NCBI GenBank assembly: GCA_003693905.1
Contig: RFLL01000087.1
Coordinates: 1 to 9,738, forward strand
Direction of reading: 5' to 3'
Length of the DNA: 9,738 nt
Source of the DNA: Alphaproteobacteria bacterium
Lineage (GTDB): Bacteria; Pseudomonadota; Alphaproteobacteria; Kiloniellales; J153
In this document: positions 1 to 6,543 of the stretch, one piece after another
How positions within the stretch are numbered: position 1 is the stretch's first letter
Layout of the letters: each line of letters starts with the position of its first letter
Notes under the pieces: generated by a model
The model's input: only the letters and a program-made list of their open reading frames with translations
Databases searched by the model: none
Told to the model about the DNA's origin: nothing
Translations under genes and position numbers: made by a program

Positions 1-1
1 G

Positions 2-433
2 GCCAAGGCCCGTCCCGGAACCGCGAGTGGGGAACGGGATCAGGGCGAGGAACCGGCCCTGACGACTCCGGAGCCGCTGCACCTCCCCTACGATACGCTC
101 ACCGTGGCCGGTCGCGAGGTGTTCGAGACCTGCGTGGCATGCAGCTCCGTCGTGGCCAAAGGTATGGAAATTCTGGGCCGGGAGATGACGGGTTATGTGC
201 ACGCGTCCCTGGAAGACGGCGCGGCTGCGGCCCGGGATCTGATGACGGTGCACAGCCTGCGCGATGCGATCGATGTCCAGGCCGACTACGCGCGCCGCAC
301 TCTGGAGCGAATGGTCGACGAGACCGCCAGGCTGACCGAGCTTTCGCTCACCTTGACGAGCGAGCTGGTGGGGCCGGTCCAGACCCGCGCCGTGCGGAGC
401 GCGCAGACCCTCTTCGGTTCGTTCTCACGCTGA
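2..433 (+). CDS. Phasin family protein (5' end missing)
   Basis: The reading frame is open from the left edge to the TGA at 431-433, giving 143 visible residues; the true start lies outside the window. Phasins are small amphipathic helical proteins that coat polyhydroxyalkanoate granules in the cytoplasm. The visible N-terminal ~35 residues are rich in Pro, Gly, Glu and Ala and look disordered. The rest is helical, with the alternating pattern usual for phasin_2-type proteins: a segment like GREMTGYVHASLEDGAAAA, then HSLRDAIDVQADYARRTLE, then a Thr/Leu-rich helix ending PVQTRAVRSAQ. An internal ATG at 166 or a GTG at 104 could be read as a start, but the frame continues upstream without a stop. 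Family call comes from this helix pattern; whether it binds PHA granules or is a related helical protein cannot be told here. A strong hairpin terminator lies about 85 bp downstream. Confidence 0.8.
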   Translation, partial: AKARPGTASGERDQGEEPALTTPEPLHLPYDTLTVAGREVFETCVACSSVVAKGMEILGREMTGYVHASLEDGAAAARDLMTVHSLRDAIDVQADYARRTLERMVDETARLTELSLTLTSELVGPVQTRAVRSAQTLFGSFSR

Positions 434-518
434 TGAAATATGCCGCCGGCGCGGGAAATCCTGCGCCGGTGCGGACATCTCCGGGGGGCCATGATCCCCG
501 GTGGATGGAGACGGAAAT

Positions 519-549
519 AATGGGGCCCGGGAAAACGCCGGGCCCCATT
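519..549 (+). terminator. Strong hairpin, Rho-independent-type terminator
   Basis: A perfect 12-bp stem, AATGGGGCCCGG paired with CCGGGCCCCATT, closes a 7-base loop GAAAACG. It is followed on the plus strand by a T-containing but interrupted tail (GTCGTCTTAATCC), and on the minus strand by ATTTCC. The tail is weak on both strands, so the element could work in either direction. The most likely job is to end the phasin transcript and insulate clpS. Confidence 0.75.
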
Positions 550-795
550 GTCGTCTTAATCCTCCTTTACCATCTTCAAGTCATCGTTTTCCCATGCCTT
601 CATCCGCTTCTGTGCCCCGCCCCGTGCCCGGGTCTGCACCATGACGGGCGCCGGGGGCGCAAGGGGCATGGGCGGCGGTGGGGCTGATAGGCCCTTTTCC
701 GCGGCCCCGGATTCGATATCATTGACGGGCGAAGGCGGCGGCCCAGCCGCAGGCGCACCGATCGGGCAGGGGGTCCGGCGAAAGGAAACGTAAGG

Positions 796-801
796 TATAC
801 T
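796..801 (+). promoter_or_regulatory. Possible -10 box (TATACT) just before clpS
   Basis: TATACT matches the TATAAT consensus at five of six positions and ends 8 bases before the clpS ATG. If used, transcription would begin at or next to the start codon, giving a leaderless or nearly leaderless mRNA. No good -35 element is present 16-18 bases upstream (the sequence there is GTCCGG), so the call rests on the -10 alone and on the poor ribosome binding site of clpS. Confidence 0.25.
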
Positions 802-809
802 TTTGAGCC

Positions 810-1136
810 ATGAGCGAGCGTGATCGACAGGACAGGAGGGCACCGTCGACCGACGTCATCGTCAAGCCGAAGCCGAAGCCGAAGACGCCGTCGATGTACA
901 AGGTCCTGATGCTTAACGACGATTACACGCCGATGGAGTTCGTCGTCCACGTGCTGGAGAAGTTCTTCGGCAAGAATCGGGCCGATGCGACCCGGATCAT
1001 GCTGCACGTGCATCAGCGTGGCGTCGGAATCTGCGGTGTCTATACCTACGAAGTTGCCGAGACAAAGGTGACCGCGGTGATAGACTATGCGCGGCGCCAT
1101 CAGCACCCTTTGCAATGTACTTTGGAGAAGGAATAG
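810..1136 (+). CDS. clpS: ATP-dependent Clp protease adaptor ClpS
   Basis: ClpS recognises proteins with bulky hydrophobic N-terminal residues (N-degrons) and delivers them to ClpA for degradation by ClpAP in the cytosol. The 108-residue product has the family's usual size. A disordered, charged N-terminal tail (residues 1-27) ends in a KPKPKPK run. The ClpS core follows: [20 protein letters not shown] carries the N36-D37-D38 substrate-pocket residues and M42, and [10 protein letters not shown] carries M64 and H68. The core ends with the conserved [20 protein letters not shown]. The ATG at 810 is the only reasonable start; the next in-frame ATG, at 894, would remove the tail needed for ClpA engagement. 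Upstream purines (AAAGGA at 781-786, TAAGG at 791-795) are too far away for a normal ribosome binding site. clpA follows after 7 bp, so the two are almost surely co-transcribed. Confidence 0.97.
   Translation: MSERDRQDRRAPSTDVIVKPKPKPKTPSMYKVLMLNDDYTPMEFVVHVLEKFFGKNRADATRIMLHVHQRGVGICGVYTYEVAETKVTAVIDYARRHQHPLQCTLEKE
864..881 (+). repeat. Three tandem AAGCCG hexamers in clpS
   Basis: Three exact copies of AAGCCG encode Lys-Pro three times in the linker between the ClpS tail and core, and a fourth, changed unit (AAGACG) follows. In-frame hexamer repeats can gain or lose copies without shifting frame, so linker length might vary between relatives. Confidence 0.8.
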
Positions 1137-1143
1137 CCGCCGG

Positions 1144-3474
1144 ATGTTGTCGGCCAACCTGGAACAGACCTTGCATCGCGCCCTGGCCTATGCCAACGAG
1201 CGCAGGCACGAATATGCGACGCTGGAGCATCTGCTGCTGGCGTTGACCGAGGATCCTGACGCCGTCGCGGTGCTGCGTGCTTGCGGTGTCGATCTCGACC
1301 GGCTGCGCGAGGATATCCACGACTACATCGACAACGAACTGTCGAACCTGATCACCGCGCAGCTTGGCGACGCCAAGCCGACCGCGGGCTTTCAGCGCGT
1401 GTTGCAGCGGGCCGCGATCCACGTGCAGTCGTCCGGGCGCGAGGAGGTGACCGGGGCCAACGTCCTCGTCGCCATGTTCTCGGAGCGCGAAAGCCACGCC
1501 GTCTATTTCCTTCAGGAACAGGAAATGAGCCGCCTCGATGCGCTCAACTATATCAGCCACGGCATCGCCAAGGTGGTCGGCCACGACGAGGAACGCACCG
1601 TTCACGGCGCCGAGGCGGAGGCGAGCGCCGAGAAGGTCGTGCGCAAGGGGCGCGAGGCGCTTGATGCCTACTGCGTCGATCTCAACCGCAAGGCGCGCGA
1701 GGGCCGGATCGACCCGCTGATCGGACGCCACGACGAAATCGAACGTACGATTCAGGTGCTGTGCCGGCGCACCAAGAACAACCCCCTGCTGGTCGGCGAA
1801 GCCGGCGTCGGCAAGACGGCGATCGCCGAAGGTCTGGCCCGGCGCATCGTCGAGGGCGAGGTTCCCGAAGTTCTGGCAGACTCGACCATCTTCGCCCTCG
1901 ACATGGGGGCGCTGCTGGCCGGCACGCGCTACCGCGGCGATTTCGAGGAGCGCCTGAAGGCGGTGGTCAGCGAGCTGGACGCCCTCGACAACGCGATCCT
2001 GTTCATCGACGAGATCCACACCGTGATCGGCGCCGGGGCCACCTCCGGCGGTGCGATGGATGCGTCCAACCTGCTCAAACCGGCGTTGCAGAGCGGGCGC
2101 CTGCGCTGCATCGGGTCGACCACCTACAAGGAATACCGCAACTACTTTGAAAAGGACCGGGCGCTGGTGCGGCGGTTCCAGAAGATCGACATCAACGAAC
2201 CGTCGATCGAGGACGCGGTCAAGATCCTGCGCGGGCTCAAGCCCTACTACGAGGAGCACCACAACGTCCGCTACACCAACGAGGCCATCCGCACCGCCGT
2301 CGAGCTGTCGGCGCGCTACATCGGCGACCGCAAACTGCCGGACAAGGCGATCGACGTCATCGACGAGGTCGGCGCATCGCAGATGCTGCTGCCCGAATCG
2401 AAACGGCGCAAGGTTCTCGGCGTCAAGGAGGTCGAAGCGGTGATCTCCAAGATGGCCCGCATCCCGCCCAAGAGCGTGTCCAAGGACGATCGCACAGTGC
2501 TCAGGAACCTGCACCGCGACCTGAAAACCATGGTCTTCGGTCAGGATGCCGCGATCGATGCTCTGACGGCGGCGATCAAGCTCGCCCGTGCCGGCCTGCG
2601 CGAACCCGAAAAACCGATCGGCAGCTATCTGTTCTCGGGTCCGACCGGCGTCGGCAAGACCGAGGTCGCGCGCCAGCTTGCGCGCACGCTGGGGATCGAG
2701 CTGATCCGCTTCGACATGTCGGAATACATGGAGCGCCATACCGTCTCACGGCTGATCGGCGCACCGCCGGGCTATGTCGGCTTCGATCAGGGCGGGCTGC
2801 TGACCGATGCCGTCGACCAGCACCCGCACAGCGTGCTGCTGCTCGACGAGATCGAAAAGGCCCATCCCGACCTGTTCAACGTGCTGCTACAGGTCATGGA
2901 TTACGGCAAGCTGACCGACCACAACGGCAAGACGGTCGACTTCCGCAATGTCATCCTGATCATGACCACCAATGCCGGGGCCGCCGACATGGCCAAACCG
3001 GCCATGGGCTTCGAGCGCGAAGCACGCACCGGCGACGACGAGGAAGCGATCAAGCGCATGTTCACGCCGGAATTCCGCAACCGGCTGGATGCGATCATCG
3101 GCTTCAAGAACCTGTCGCCGGAGGTGATGAGCCGCATCGTCGACAAGTTCGTGATGCAGCTCGAAACCCAGTTGGCCGACCGCAATGTGGTCATCGAACT
3201 CAGTGAGGCTGCGCGCGCGTGGCTGGCCCGCAAGGGCTATGATCCCCTGTTCGGCGCCCGGCCGCTGGCGCGCGTCATTCAGGAGCATCTGAAAAAGCCC
3301 CTGGCCGAAGAGCTGCTGTTCGGGCATCTGGCCAAAGGCGGCGTCGTGCGCGTGGATATCGCCGACGACAAGCCGACATTCGTCTTCGCCCGCAATGAGG
3401 GCGGCGGTGCCAGGCGCGGTTCGCGCAAAGGCCGCAAGAGGGCGGCCAAGGGAACGCCGGCGCTGGTCGATTAA
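1144..3474 (+). CDS. clpA: ATP-dependent Clp protease ATP-binding subunit ClpA
   Basis: ClpA is the hexameric AAA+ unfoldase that threads substrates into the ClpP chamber and accepts N-degron cargo from ClpS. The start is the ATG at 1144, which gives [20 protein letters not shown], matching the ClpA N-terminus; the frame is open further upstream, but that part overlaps clpS. Purine-rich GGAGAAGGA (1124-1132) serves as ribosome binding site. The protein has 776 residues (E. coli ClpA 758). Domains: Clp N-domain about 1-145; AAA1 with Walker A GEAGVGKT (218-225) and Walker B ILFIDE (285-290); AAA2 with Walker A GPTGVGKT (499-506) and Walker B VLLLDE (564-569). The ClpP-docking loop is Met-Gly-Phe at 621-623, where E. 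coli has Ile-Gly-Leu. No ClpB/ClpC-type middle coiled coil separates the ATPase domains, which argues for ClpA. The last ~20 residues form a basic, Gly/Arg/Lys-rich tail. No terminator is visible after the TAA, so the next gene may be read from the same transcript. Confidence 0.98.
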   Translation: MLSANLEQTLHRALAYANERRHEYATLEHLLLALTEDPDAVAVLRACGVDLDRLREDIHDYIDNELSNLITAQLGDAKPTAGFQRVLQRAAIHVQSSGREEVTGANVLVAMFSERESHAVYFLQEQEMSRLDALNYISHGIAKVVGHDEERTVHGAEAEASAEKVVRKGREALDAYCVDLNRKAREGRIDPLIGRHDEIERTIQVLCRRTKNNPLLVGEAGVGKTAIAEGLARRIVEGEVPEVLADSTIFALDMGALLAGTRYRGDFEERLKAVVSELDALDNAILFIDEIHTVIGAGATSGGAMDASNLLKPALQSGRLRCIGSTTYKEYRNYFEKDRALVRRFQKIDINEPSIEDAVKILRGLKPYYEEHHNVRYTNEAIRTAVELSARYIGDRKLPDKAIDVIDEVGASQMLLPESKRRKVLGVKEVEAVISKMARIPPKSVSKDDRTVLRNLHRDLKTMVFGQDAAIDALTAAIKLARAGLREPEKPIGSYLFSGPTGVGKTEVARQLARTLGIELIRFDMSEYMERHTVSRLIGAPPGYVGFDQGGLLTDAVDQHPHSVLLLDEIEKAHPDLFNVLLQVMDYGKLTDHNGKTVDFRNVILIMTTNAGAADMAKPAMGFEREARTGDDEEAIKRMFTPEFRNRLDAIIGFKNLSPEVMSRIVDKFVMQLETQLADRNVVIELSEAARAWLARKGYDPLFGARPLARVIQEHLKKPLAEELLFGHLAKGGVVRVDIADDKPTFVFARNEGGGARRGSRKGRKRAAKGTPALVD

Positions 3475-3521
3475 CCGGTTTCGCGGGCGCAAAGGCCACG
3501 ACACCCGGGCAGGAGCGCGTC

Positions 3522-4658
3522 ATGCTGGCACGGGCACTCGCTGGGGTGCGGGTTCTCGATCTGTCGCAGTACCTGCCGGGGCCGTACGCGGCACAGATCT
3601 TGGCCGATCTCGGCGCCGAGGTGGTCAAGGTGGAACCGCCGGCTGGCGATCCGATGCGCGCCCTGGGGCCGATCGACGACGACGGCATCTCGGCTTTCTA
3701 CAAGCTGGTCAACGATGGCAAGACGGTAGTCCGCCTCGATCTCAAGATGGCGTCGGGGCGGGCCCTGTTCGCGCGCCTGCTGGAACGCGCCGACGTTCTG
3801 ATCGAATCGTTCCGTCCCGGGACCCTGGCCCGTCTCGGCTGCGATGCGGCGATGCTGCGCAAGCGTCATCCGCGGCTGATCCACTGCGCCCTGTCCGGCT
3901 TCGGTCAGACCGGGCCTTATGCCGCGCGGGCCGGACACGACATCACCTACATGGCGCTCGGTGGCGGCCTGGGCGTTTCAGGCGACGAGAAGGCGCCGGT
4001 GCCGGGCTATCCGCCGGTCGCCGATTTCGCCGGGGCGATGCAGGCGGCGTTGACGGTGCTGGCGGCGCTGCTGCGCCGGAACGCCGACGGGGCCGGCTGC
4101 TTTCTTGACGTCAGCCTGACCGAGACCGTGCTCGCGTGGCAGGGACTGGTGCTGACCGGGACCATGCGCGGCATGCCGTGGGGCCGGCGCGCAGCGGCGC
4201 TGCTGGGCGGCGGGGCCGCGTGTTACCGGGTCTATGAAACCGCCGACGGGCGCTTCGTCGCCCTCGGGGCGCTGGAGCCGAAGTTCTGGGCTGCGTTCTG
4301 CCGCGCCGTGGGACGCCCGGAATGGATTGCGCGCCACGGCGAGCCGCTGCCGCAGAGCGATCTCATCGCGCAAGTGGCGGCCTTGATGGCCACGCGCCCG
4401 CGCGACGACTGGGTGCGGACGCTGGCCGATGTCGATTGCTGTTTCGAACCGGTTCTCGACCCGCAAGAGGTGCTGGAGCACCCACAGATCGCTGCCCGCG
4501 GACTGCTGCGTCCGGTACCGGGGGCATCGCCGCGGGTGGCGGTGGCGTTCCCGGCCTTCTGCGACGGCACCGCGCCGCCGGATCGTGCCGAGGTGCAGAC
4601 CCGCCGGGTGGAAGAAGTGATCGCAGCCTGGCAGCGCGATCGCGATCCCGGCCAATGA
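3522..4658 (+). CDS. Alpha-methylacyl-CoA racemase-like CoA-transferase family III protein
   Basis: The 378-residue product belongs to the CaiB/BaiF (family III CoA-transferase) fold. The N-terminal CoA-binding part reads LAGVRVLDLSQYLPGPYAA, then LADLGAEVVKVEPPAGDPMR and NDGKTVVRLDLK, all typical. Within the family it resembles alpha-methylacyl-CoA racemases, which invert the 2-methyl centre of branched acyl-CoAs so that beta-oxidation can proceed. Their catalytic His and Asp appear as AGHDITY (H139) and PPVADFAG (D168), 29 residues apart as against 30 in the M. tuberculosis enzyme, and their Glu appears as GALEPKFW (E252). A plain CoA-transferase would need only the Asp, so racemase is the better guess, though substrate is unknown. 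AGGAG at 3511-3515, six bases before the ATG at 3522, supports the start. It lies 47 bp after clpA with no terminator between, and 25 bp from the convergent acetyltransferase-like gene. Confidence 0.88.
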   Translation: MLARALAGVRVLDLSQYLPGPYAAQILADLGAEVVKVEPPAGDPMRALGPIDDDGISAFYKLVNDGKTVVRLDLKMASGRALFARLLERADVLIESFRPGTLARLGCDAAMLRKRHPRLIHCALSGFGQTGPYAARAGHDITYMALGGGLGVSGDEKAPVPGYPPVADFAGAMQAALTVLAALLRRNADGAGCFLDVSLTETVLAWQGLVLTGTMRGMPWGRRAAALLGGGAACYRVYETADGRFVALGALEPKFWAAFCRAVGRPEWIARHGEPLPQSDLIAQVAALMATRPRDDWVRTLADVDCCFEPVLDPQEVLEHPQIAARGLLRPVPGASPRVAVAFPAFCDGTAPPDRAEVQTRRVEEVIAAWQRDRDPGQ

Positions 4659-4683
4659 GGGGGCGGCAAGGCCGGTCTCTGCT

Positions 4684-5898
4684 TCAGCCCTTGCCCTGTT
4701 CGTGACGGTAGGGCGTGTGCGCGGCCAGGGCCGCAATCTCGGCCTCGATTGCCGGGCGTTCCTGATCGAGATAGCGGGCCACGGCGTCGCGAAAGCCCGG
4801 ATCAGCGATCCAGTGGGCGCTGTACGTCAGCACCGGGCGGTAGCCGCGCAGAATCTTGTGGTCGCCCTGGGCGCCGGCCTCGATCCGTTTCAGCCCGCGG
4901 GCGATGGCGAACTCGATCGCCCGGTAATAGCAGAGCTCGAAATGCAGGAAGGGATAATCGCCGAGACAGCCCCAGTTGCGCCCGTAAAGGGTATCGCCGC
5001 CGATCAGGTTGAGGGCGCCGGCAACGAGTCTTCCGTCGGCATCCTCGGCGACCACCAGCAGAACCCGCTCCGCCATCGTCTCACCGAGGCGGTGAAAGAA
5101 GCTCCGGGTCAGGTAAGGCTGGCCCCATTTGCGATCGGCGGTGGCGACATAACAGCGATGAAAGGCGTCCCAGTGGTGGGGCCGGATCGCCGCACCGCTC
5201 AGCGCCCGTATCCTGAGGCCGCTTTGAGCGGCGGCCCGGCGTTCCTTGCGGATGGTCTTGCGTCTGCGCGCGGTTAGCGCGGCGAGGAAATCGTCGAAAT
5301 CGCGGTAACCGGGGTTCTCGAAGTGATACTGGATGCCCAGGCGTTGCAGAAAACCGGCGGCGCCGAGGGCTTCCCACTGGTCCCGGTGTGCAAAGGTCAC
5401 GTGCAGCGACGAGACGTCGAGGCGCCGCGCGATCTCCTCCAGGCCGGCGATCAGGGCTGCGGTCACGGCTTTGCGCTCGACATCGGGGCGGATCAGCAGC
5501 CGCGGGCCGGTCACCGGCGTGAACGGGATGCAGGCCTGAAGCTTGGGGTAATAGCGTCCGCCGGCGCGCTCGTAGGCATCGGCCCAGGCCCAGTCGAAGA
5601 CGTACTCGCCGTAGGAATGATTTTTCAGGTAAAGCGGTACTACCCCGGCCGGGGCGCCGGTCCCGTCTTCGGCAATCAGATGCATGGGGTGCCAGCCGGT
5701 TGCAGTGGCAGCGGCGCCGCTGTCTTCCAGGGCGTTGAGGAAGCCGTGGCAGACGAAGGGGTTGTCCGGGGGATTGCCAGGTCCGGCGCAGGCATCCCAT
5801 GCCGTGGCCGGAATCGCGGCGATGGTGTTTACGACGCGCATCGAAACCGCCGCGGCCCGCCCGGGCCCGGTCCGTTCGGACTCGCTCCCGTCAGGCAC
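4684..5898 (-). CDS. FemAB/GNAT-like N-acyltransferase (COG3146 family, DUF482 type)
   Basis: The 404-residue product matches the bacterial family named 'peptidogalycan biosynthesis protein' or GNAT-like FemAB protein; no precise reaction is established for the family. Features seen: AIPATAWDACAG near the N-terminus, NPFVCHGFLNALEDSG (47-61), the basic stretch RRRKTIRKERR (211-221), and a C-terminal acyltransferase half with KWGQPYLTRSFFHRL (257-271), YGRNWGCLGDYPFLHFELCYY (split by family-typical aromatic residues, 305-325) and IEAGAQGDHKILRGY (339-353). No signal peptide or membrane segment is evident, so it is probably cytosolic. The start is a GTG at 5898, chosen because GGAGGA (minus strand, 5905-5910) sits exactly six bases upstream. 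An in-frame ATG at 5841 would give a start nearer to many relatives but has no comparable ribosome binding site. A hairpin abuts the ribosome binding site. Confidence 0.88.
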   Translation of the reverse strand: MPDGSESERTGPGRAAAVSMRVVNTIAAIPATAWDACAGPGNPPDNPFVCHGFLNALEDSGAAATATGWHPMHLIAEDGTGAPAGVVPLYLKNHSYGEYVFDWAWADAYERAGGRYYPKLQACIPFTPVTGPRLLIRPDVERKAVTAALIAGLEEIARRLDVSSLHVTFAHRDQWEALGAAGFLQRLGIQYHFENPGYRDFDDFLAALTARRRKTIRKERRAAAQSGLRIRALSGAAIRPHHWDAFHRCYVATADRKWGQPYLTRSFFHRLGETMAERVLLVVAEDADGRLVAGALNLIGGDTLYGRNWGCLGDYPFLHFELCYYRAIEFAIARGLKRIEAGAQGDHKILRGYRPVLTYSAHWIADPGFRDAVARYLDQERPAIEAEIAALAAHTPYRHEQGKG

Positions 5899-5904
5899 AA
5901 CTTA

Positions 5905-5930
5905 TCCTCCACCCCGAATCGTCCGGGGTG
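5905..5930 (-). promoter_or_regulatory. Ribosome binding site of the acyltransferase gene with an abutting hairpin
   Basis: Read on the minus strand, a 7-bp stem CACCCCG/CGGGGTG with a 7-base loop (5910-5930) runs directly into the ribosome binding site GGAGGA (5905-5910); the last base of the stem is the first base of that site. The site sets the GTG start at 5898. The hairpin could modulate ribosome access or simply be chance in G+C-rich DNA. Confidence 0.5.
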
Positions 5931-6215
5931 TCCGGAAAGATCCTGAATCGGCCCGCTTCGCCGGCGCCGCCCGTGGTCATGGCCATGGCCCCGTCCGTGC
6001 GGTCCAAGCACACACACCCATTCCTTCCCAGCCCGGACATACCGGGCAGGCGGAAGGCGGAGGCGAGTCCCGTCCGGCTCCGGCATGCGCACGCAAAAAC
6101 CACCCCGTTCCCGCACGGCAAAGGGGAACGTCCATCGGTGGCCCTTGCGGACAACCCGGTCAAACGACCCTCCTCAGGCCGAATGGCCCGATGGCAAGGG
6201 CAACATTTGATCAGG
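5931..6215. other. Stretch without a recognisable gene, upstream of the acyltransferase gene
   Basis: These 285 bp separate two minus-strand genes. Open frames exist on both strands but read as low-complexity Arg/Pro/Gly-rich sequence without family resemblance or ribosome binding sites. It holds a 6-bp hairpin GCCCGG-ACATA-CCGGGC at 6031-6047, a possible minus-strand terminator at 6095-6130, and presumably the promoter of the acyltransferase gene, which I cannot place. No tRNA-like sequence was seen. Confidence 0.5.
6095..6130 (-). terminator. Possible Rho-independent terminator after the zinc-ribbon gene
   Basis: On the minus strand a 7-bp stem CGTTCCC/GGGAACG (6106-6130, 11-base loop) is followed six bases later by five T residues (6095-6099). 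It lies about 86 bp downstream of the zinc-ribbon stop codon. The long loop and the gap before the T run make it weaker than a classic terminator. Confidence 0.35.
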
Positions 6216-6383
6216 TCAGGCGGCGATGCCCTCGCGCCAAGCGCTCGAGCTTTTGCACGTTCGGCAAATCCGCTCACCCGGCCAACTGCTGAGAAATTCC
6301 TCCCGGCAGCGCAGGCACTTGCGGGTCTTTGCCTCGTACTGACGGTCCGGTTCAGGCTTCGAGTTTTTCTCGGAACTGCTCAT
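6216..6383 (-). CDS. Small four-cysteine zinc-ribbon protein (55 residues)
   Basis: An ATG at 6383 opens a 55-codon frame ending in TGA at 6216-6218. The first ~20 residues are hydrophilic and charged (MSSSEKNSKPEPDRQYEAK). A compact Cys-X2-Cys ... Cys-X2-Cys module follows: RKCLRC (C23, C26) and ICRTCK (C40, C43), with 13 residues between the pairs, then SSSAWREG near the C-terminus. This arrangement is that of a minimal zinc ribbon, and the ending CK-S-S-x-A/S-W-R resembles small uncharacterised alphaproteobacterial proteins I recall; I cannot name a function. DNA or RNA binding, or a protein-binding role, are all possible. About three-quarters of its codons end in G or C, compatible with coding. 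No strong ribosome binding site precedes the ATG. Its upstream region is an AT-rich island with a CtrA-like motif about 90-105 bp from the start. Other frames across this segment are its shadows. Confidence 0.72.
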   Translation of the reverse strand: MSSSEKNSKPEPDRQYEAKTRKCLRCREEFLSSWPGERICRTCKSSSAWREGIAA

Positions 6384-6472
6384 GGATCAGGATATTACAA
6401 TATGCTTAAGCGAATTGCGACTCATTTGTTGCAGCGCACAAGATTTTTTCGGCGCCGAGGCTAATTTTCCAG

Positions 6473-6487
6473 TTAAAATTTGTTTAA
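6473..6487 (-). promoter_or_regulatory. CtrA-type motif TTAA-N7-TTAA
   Basis: The minus strand reads TTAAACAAATTTTAAC, an exact match to the TTAA-N7-TTAA(C) site of CtrA, the cell-cycle and motility response regulator of alphaproteobacteria. It lies about 90-105 bp before the zinc-ribbon start and about 235 bp before the oxidoreductase start. A match is easier by chance within AT-rich DNA, and no paired -10 element is clear. Confidence 0.35.
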
Positions 6488-6514
6488 ACGCGAATGGGCG
6501 TGATTTCTCCAGTG

Positions 6515-6543
6515 TGCAATATGCGCGCCGGGCGCGTATTGCG
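6515..6543 (+). terminator. Long hairpin with downstream T run (terminator, attenuator or operator)
   Basis: The arms GCAATATGCGC (6516-6526) and GCGCGTATTGC (6532-6542) pair over 11 positions with one T.G wobble around a 5-base loop GCCGG; a further T.G pair extends the stem to 12. Five T residues follow at 6550-6554, seven bases after the stem. On the plus strand it could end a short leader or small RNA begun in the AT-rich island, or attenuate the oxidoreductase gene. The near-perfect dyad could equally be a protein-binding operator. Confidence 0.4.

Larger units (their letters stand above)
434..809. other. Intergenic stretch between phasin gene and clpS
   Basis: This 376-bp stretch has no convincing gene. 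From left to right it holds an imperfect hairpin at 446-469 (10-bp arms with one mismatch, AAAT loop), a short inverted repeat CCGGGG/CCCCGG at 481-486 and 496-501, the strong terminator at 519-549, a C/G-rich run at 600-690, and a short AT-containing segment at 711-727 with TATCAT at 717-722. The promoter of clpSA should lie in the right half. A minus-strand frame ending in TAA at 556-558 is open back into clpS but has no good start or ribosome binding site; see the findings. Confidence 0.6.

Noticed and set aside
1087..1143. Upstream extension of clpA by 19 codons
   Set aside because: Would overlap clpS by 50 bp; the ATG at 1144 matches the known ClpA N-terminus and has a purine-rich site before it.
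997..2739. 580-codon minus-strand open frame opposite clpA
   Set aside because: Lies wholly antisense to clpS/clpA in high-GC DNA, where such frames are expected; composition is His/Arg/Asp/Val-rich with no family resemblance.
2887..3504. 205-codon minus-strand frame opposite the clpA 3' end
   Set aside because: Antisense shadow of a certain gene, no ribosome binding site or recognisable motif.
3978..4736. 252-codon minus-strand frame opposite the racemase-like gene
   Set aside because: Antisense shadow; overlaps both neighbouring genes; composition is Arg/Gly/Ala repeats of frame-shifted GC-rich coding DNA.
5931..6215. Possible tRNA or structured RNA gene in the gap
   Set aside because: No T-loop signature (GGTTCGA-like), no cloverleaf arms; only isolated short hairpins seen.
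5891..6277. 128-codon minus-strand frame starting inside the zinc-ribbon gene
   Set aside because: Begins in a different frame within the better-supported four-cysteine gene and runs over the acyltransferase ribosome binding site; no family resemblance.
5799..6464. 221-codon plus-strand frame across the gap at 5900-6460
   Set aside because: Overlaps the acyltransferase gene start and the whole zinc-ribbon gene on the other strand; Arg/Pro-rich without motifs.
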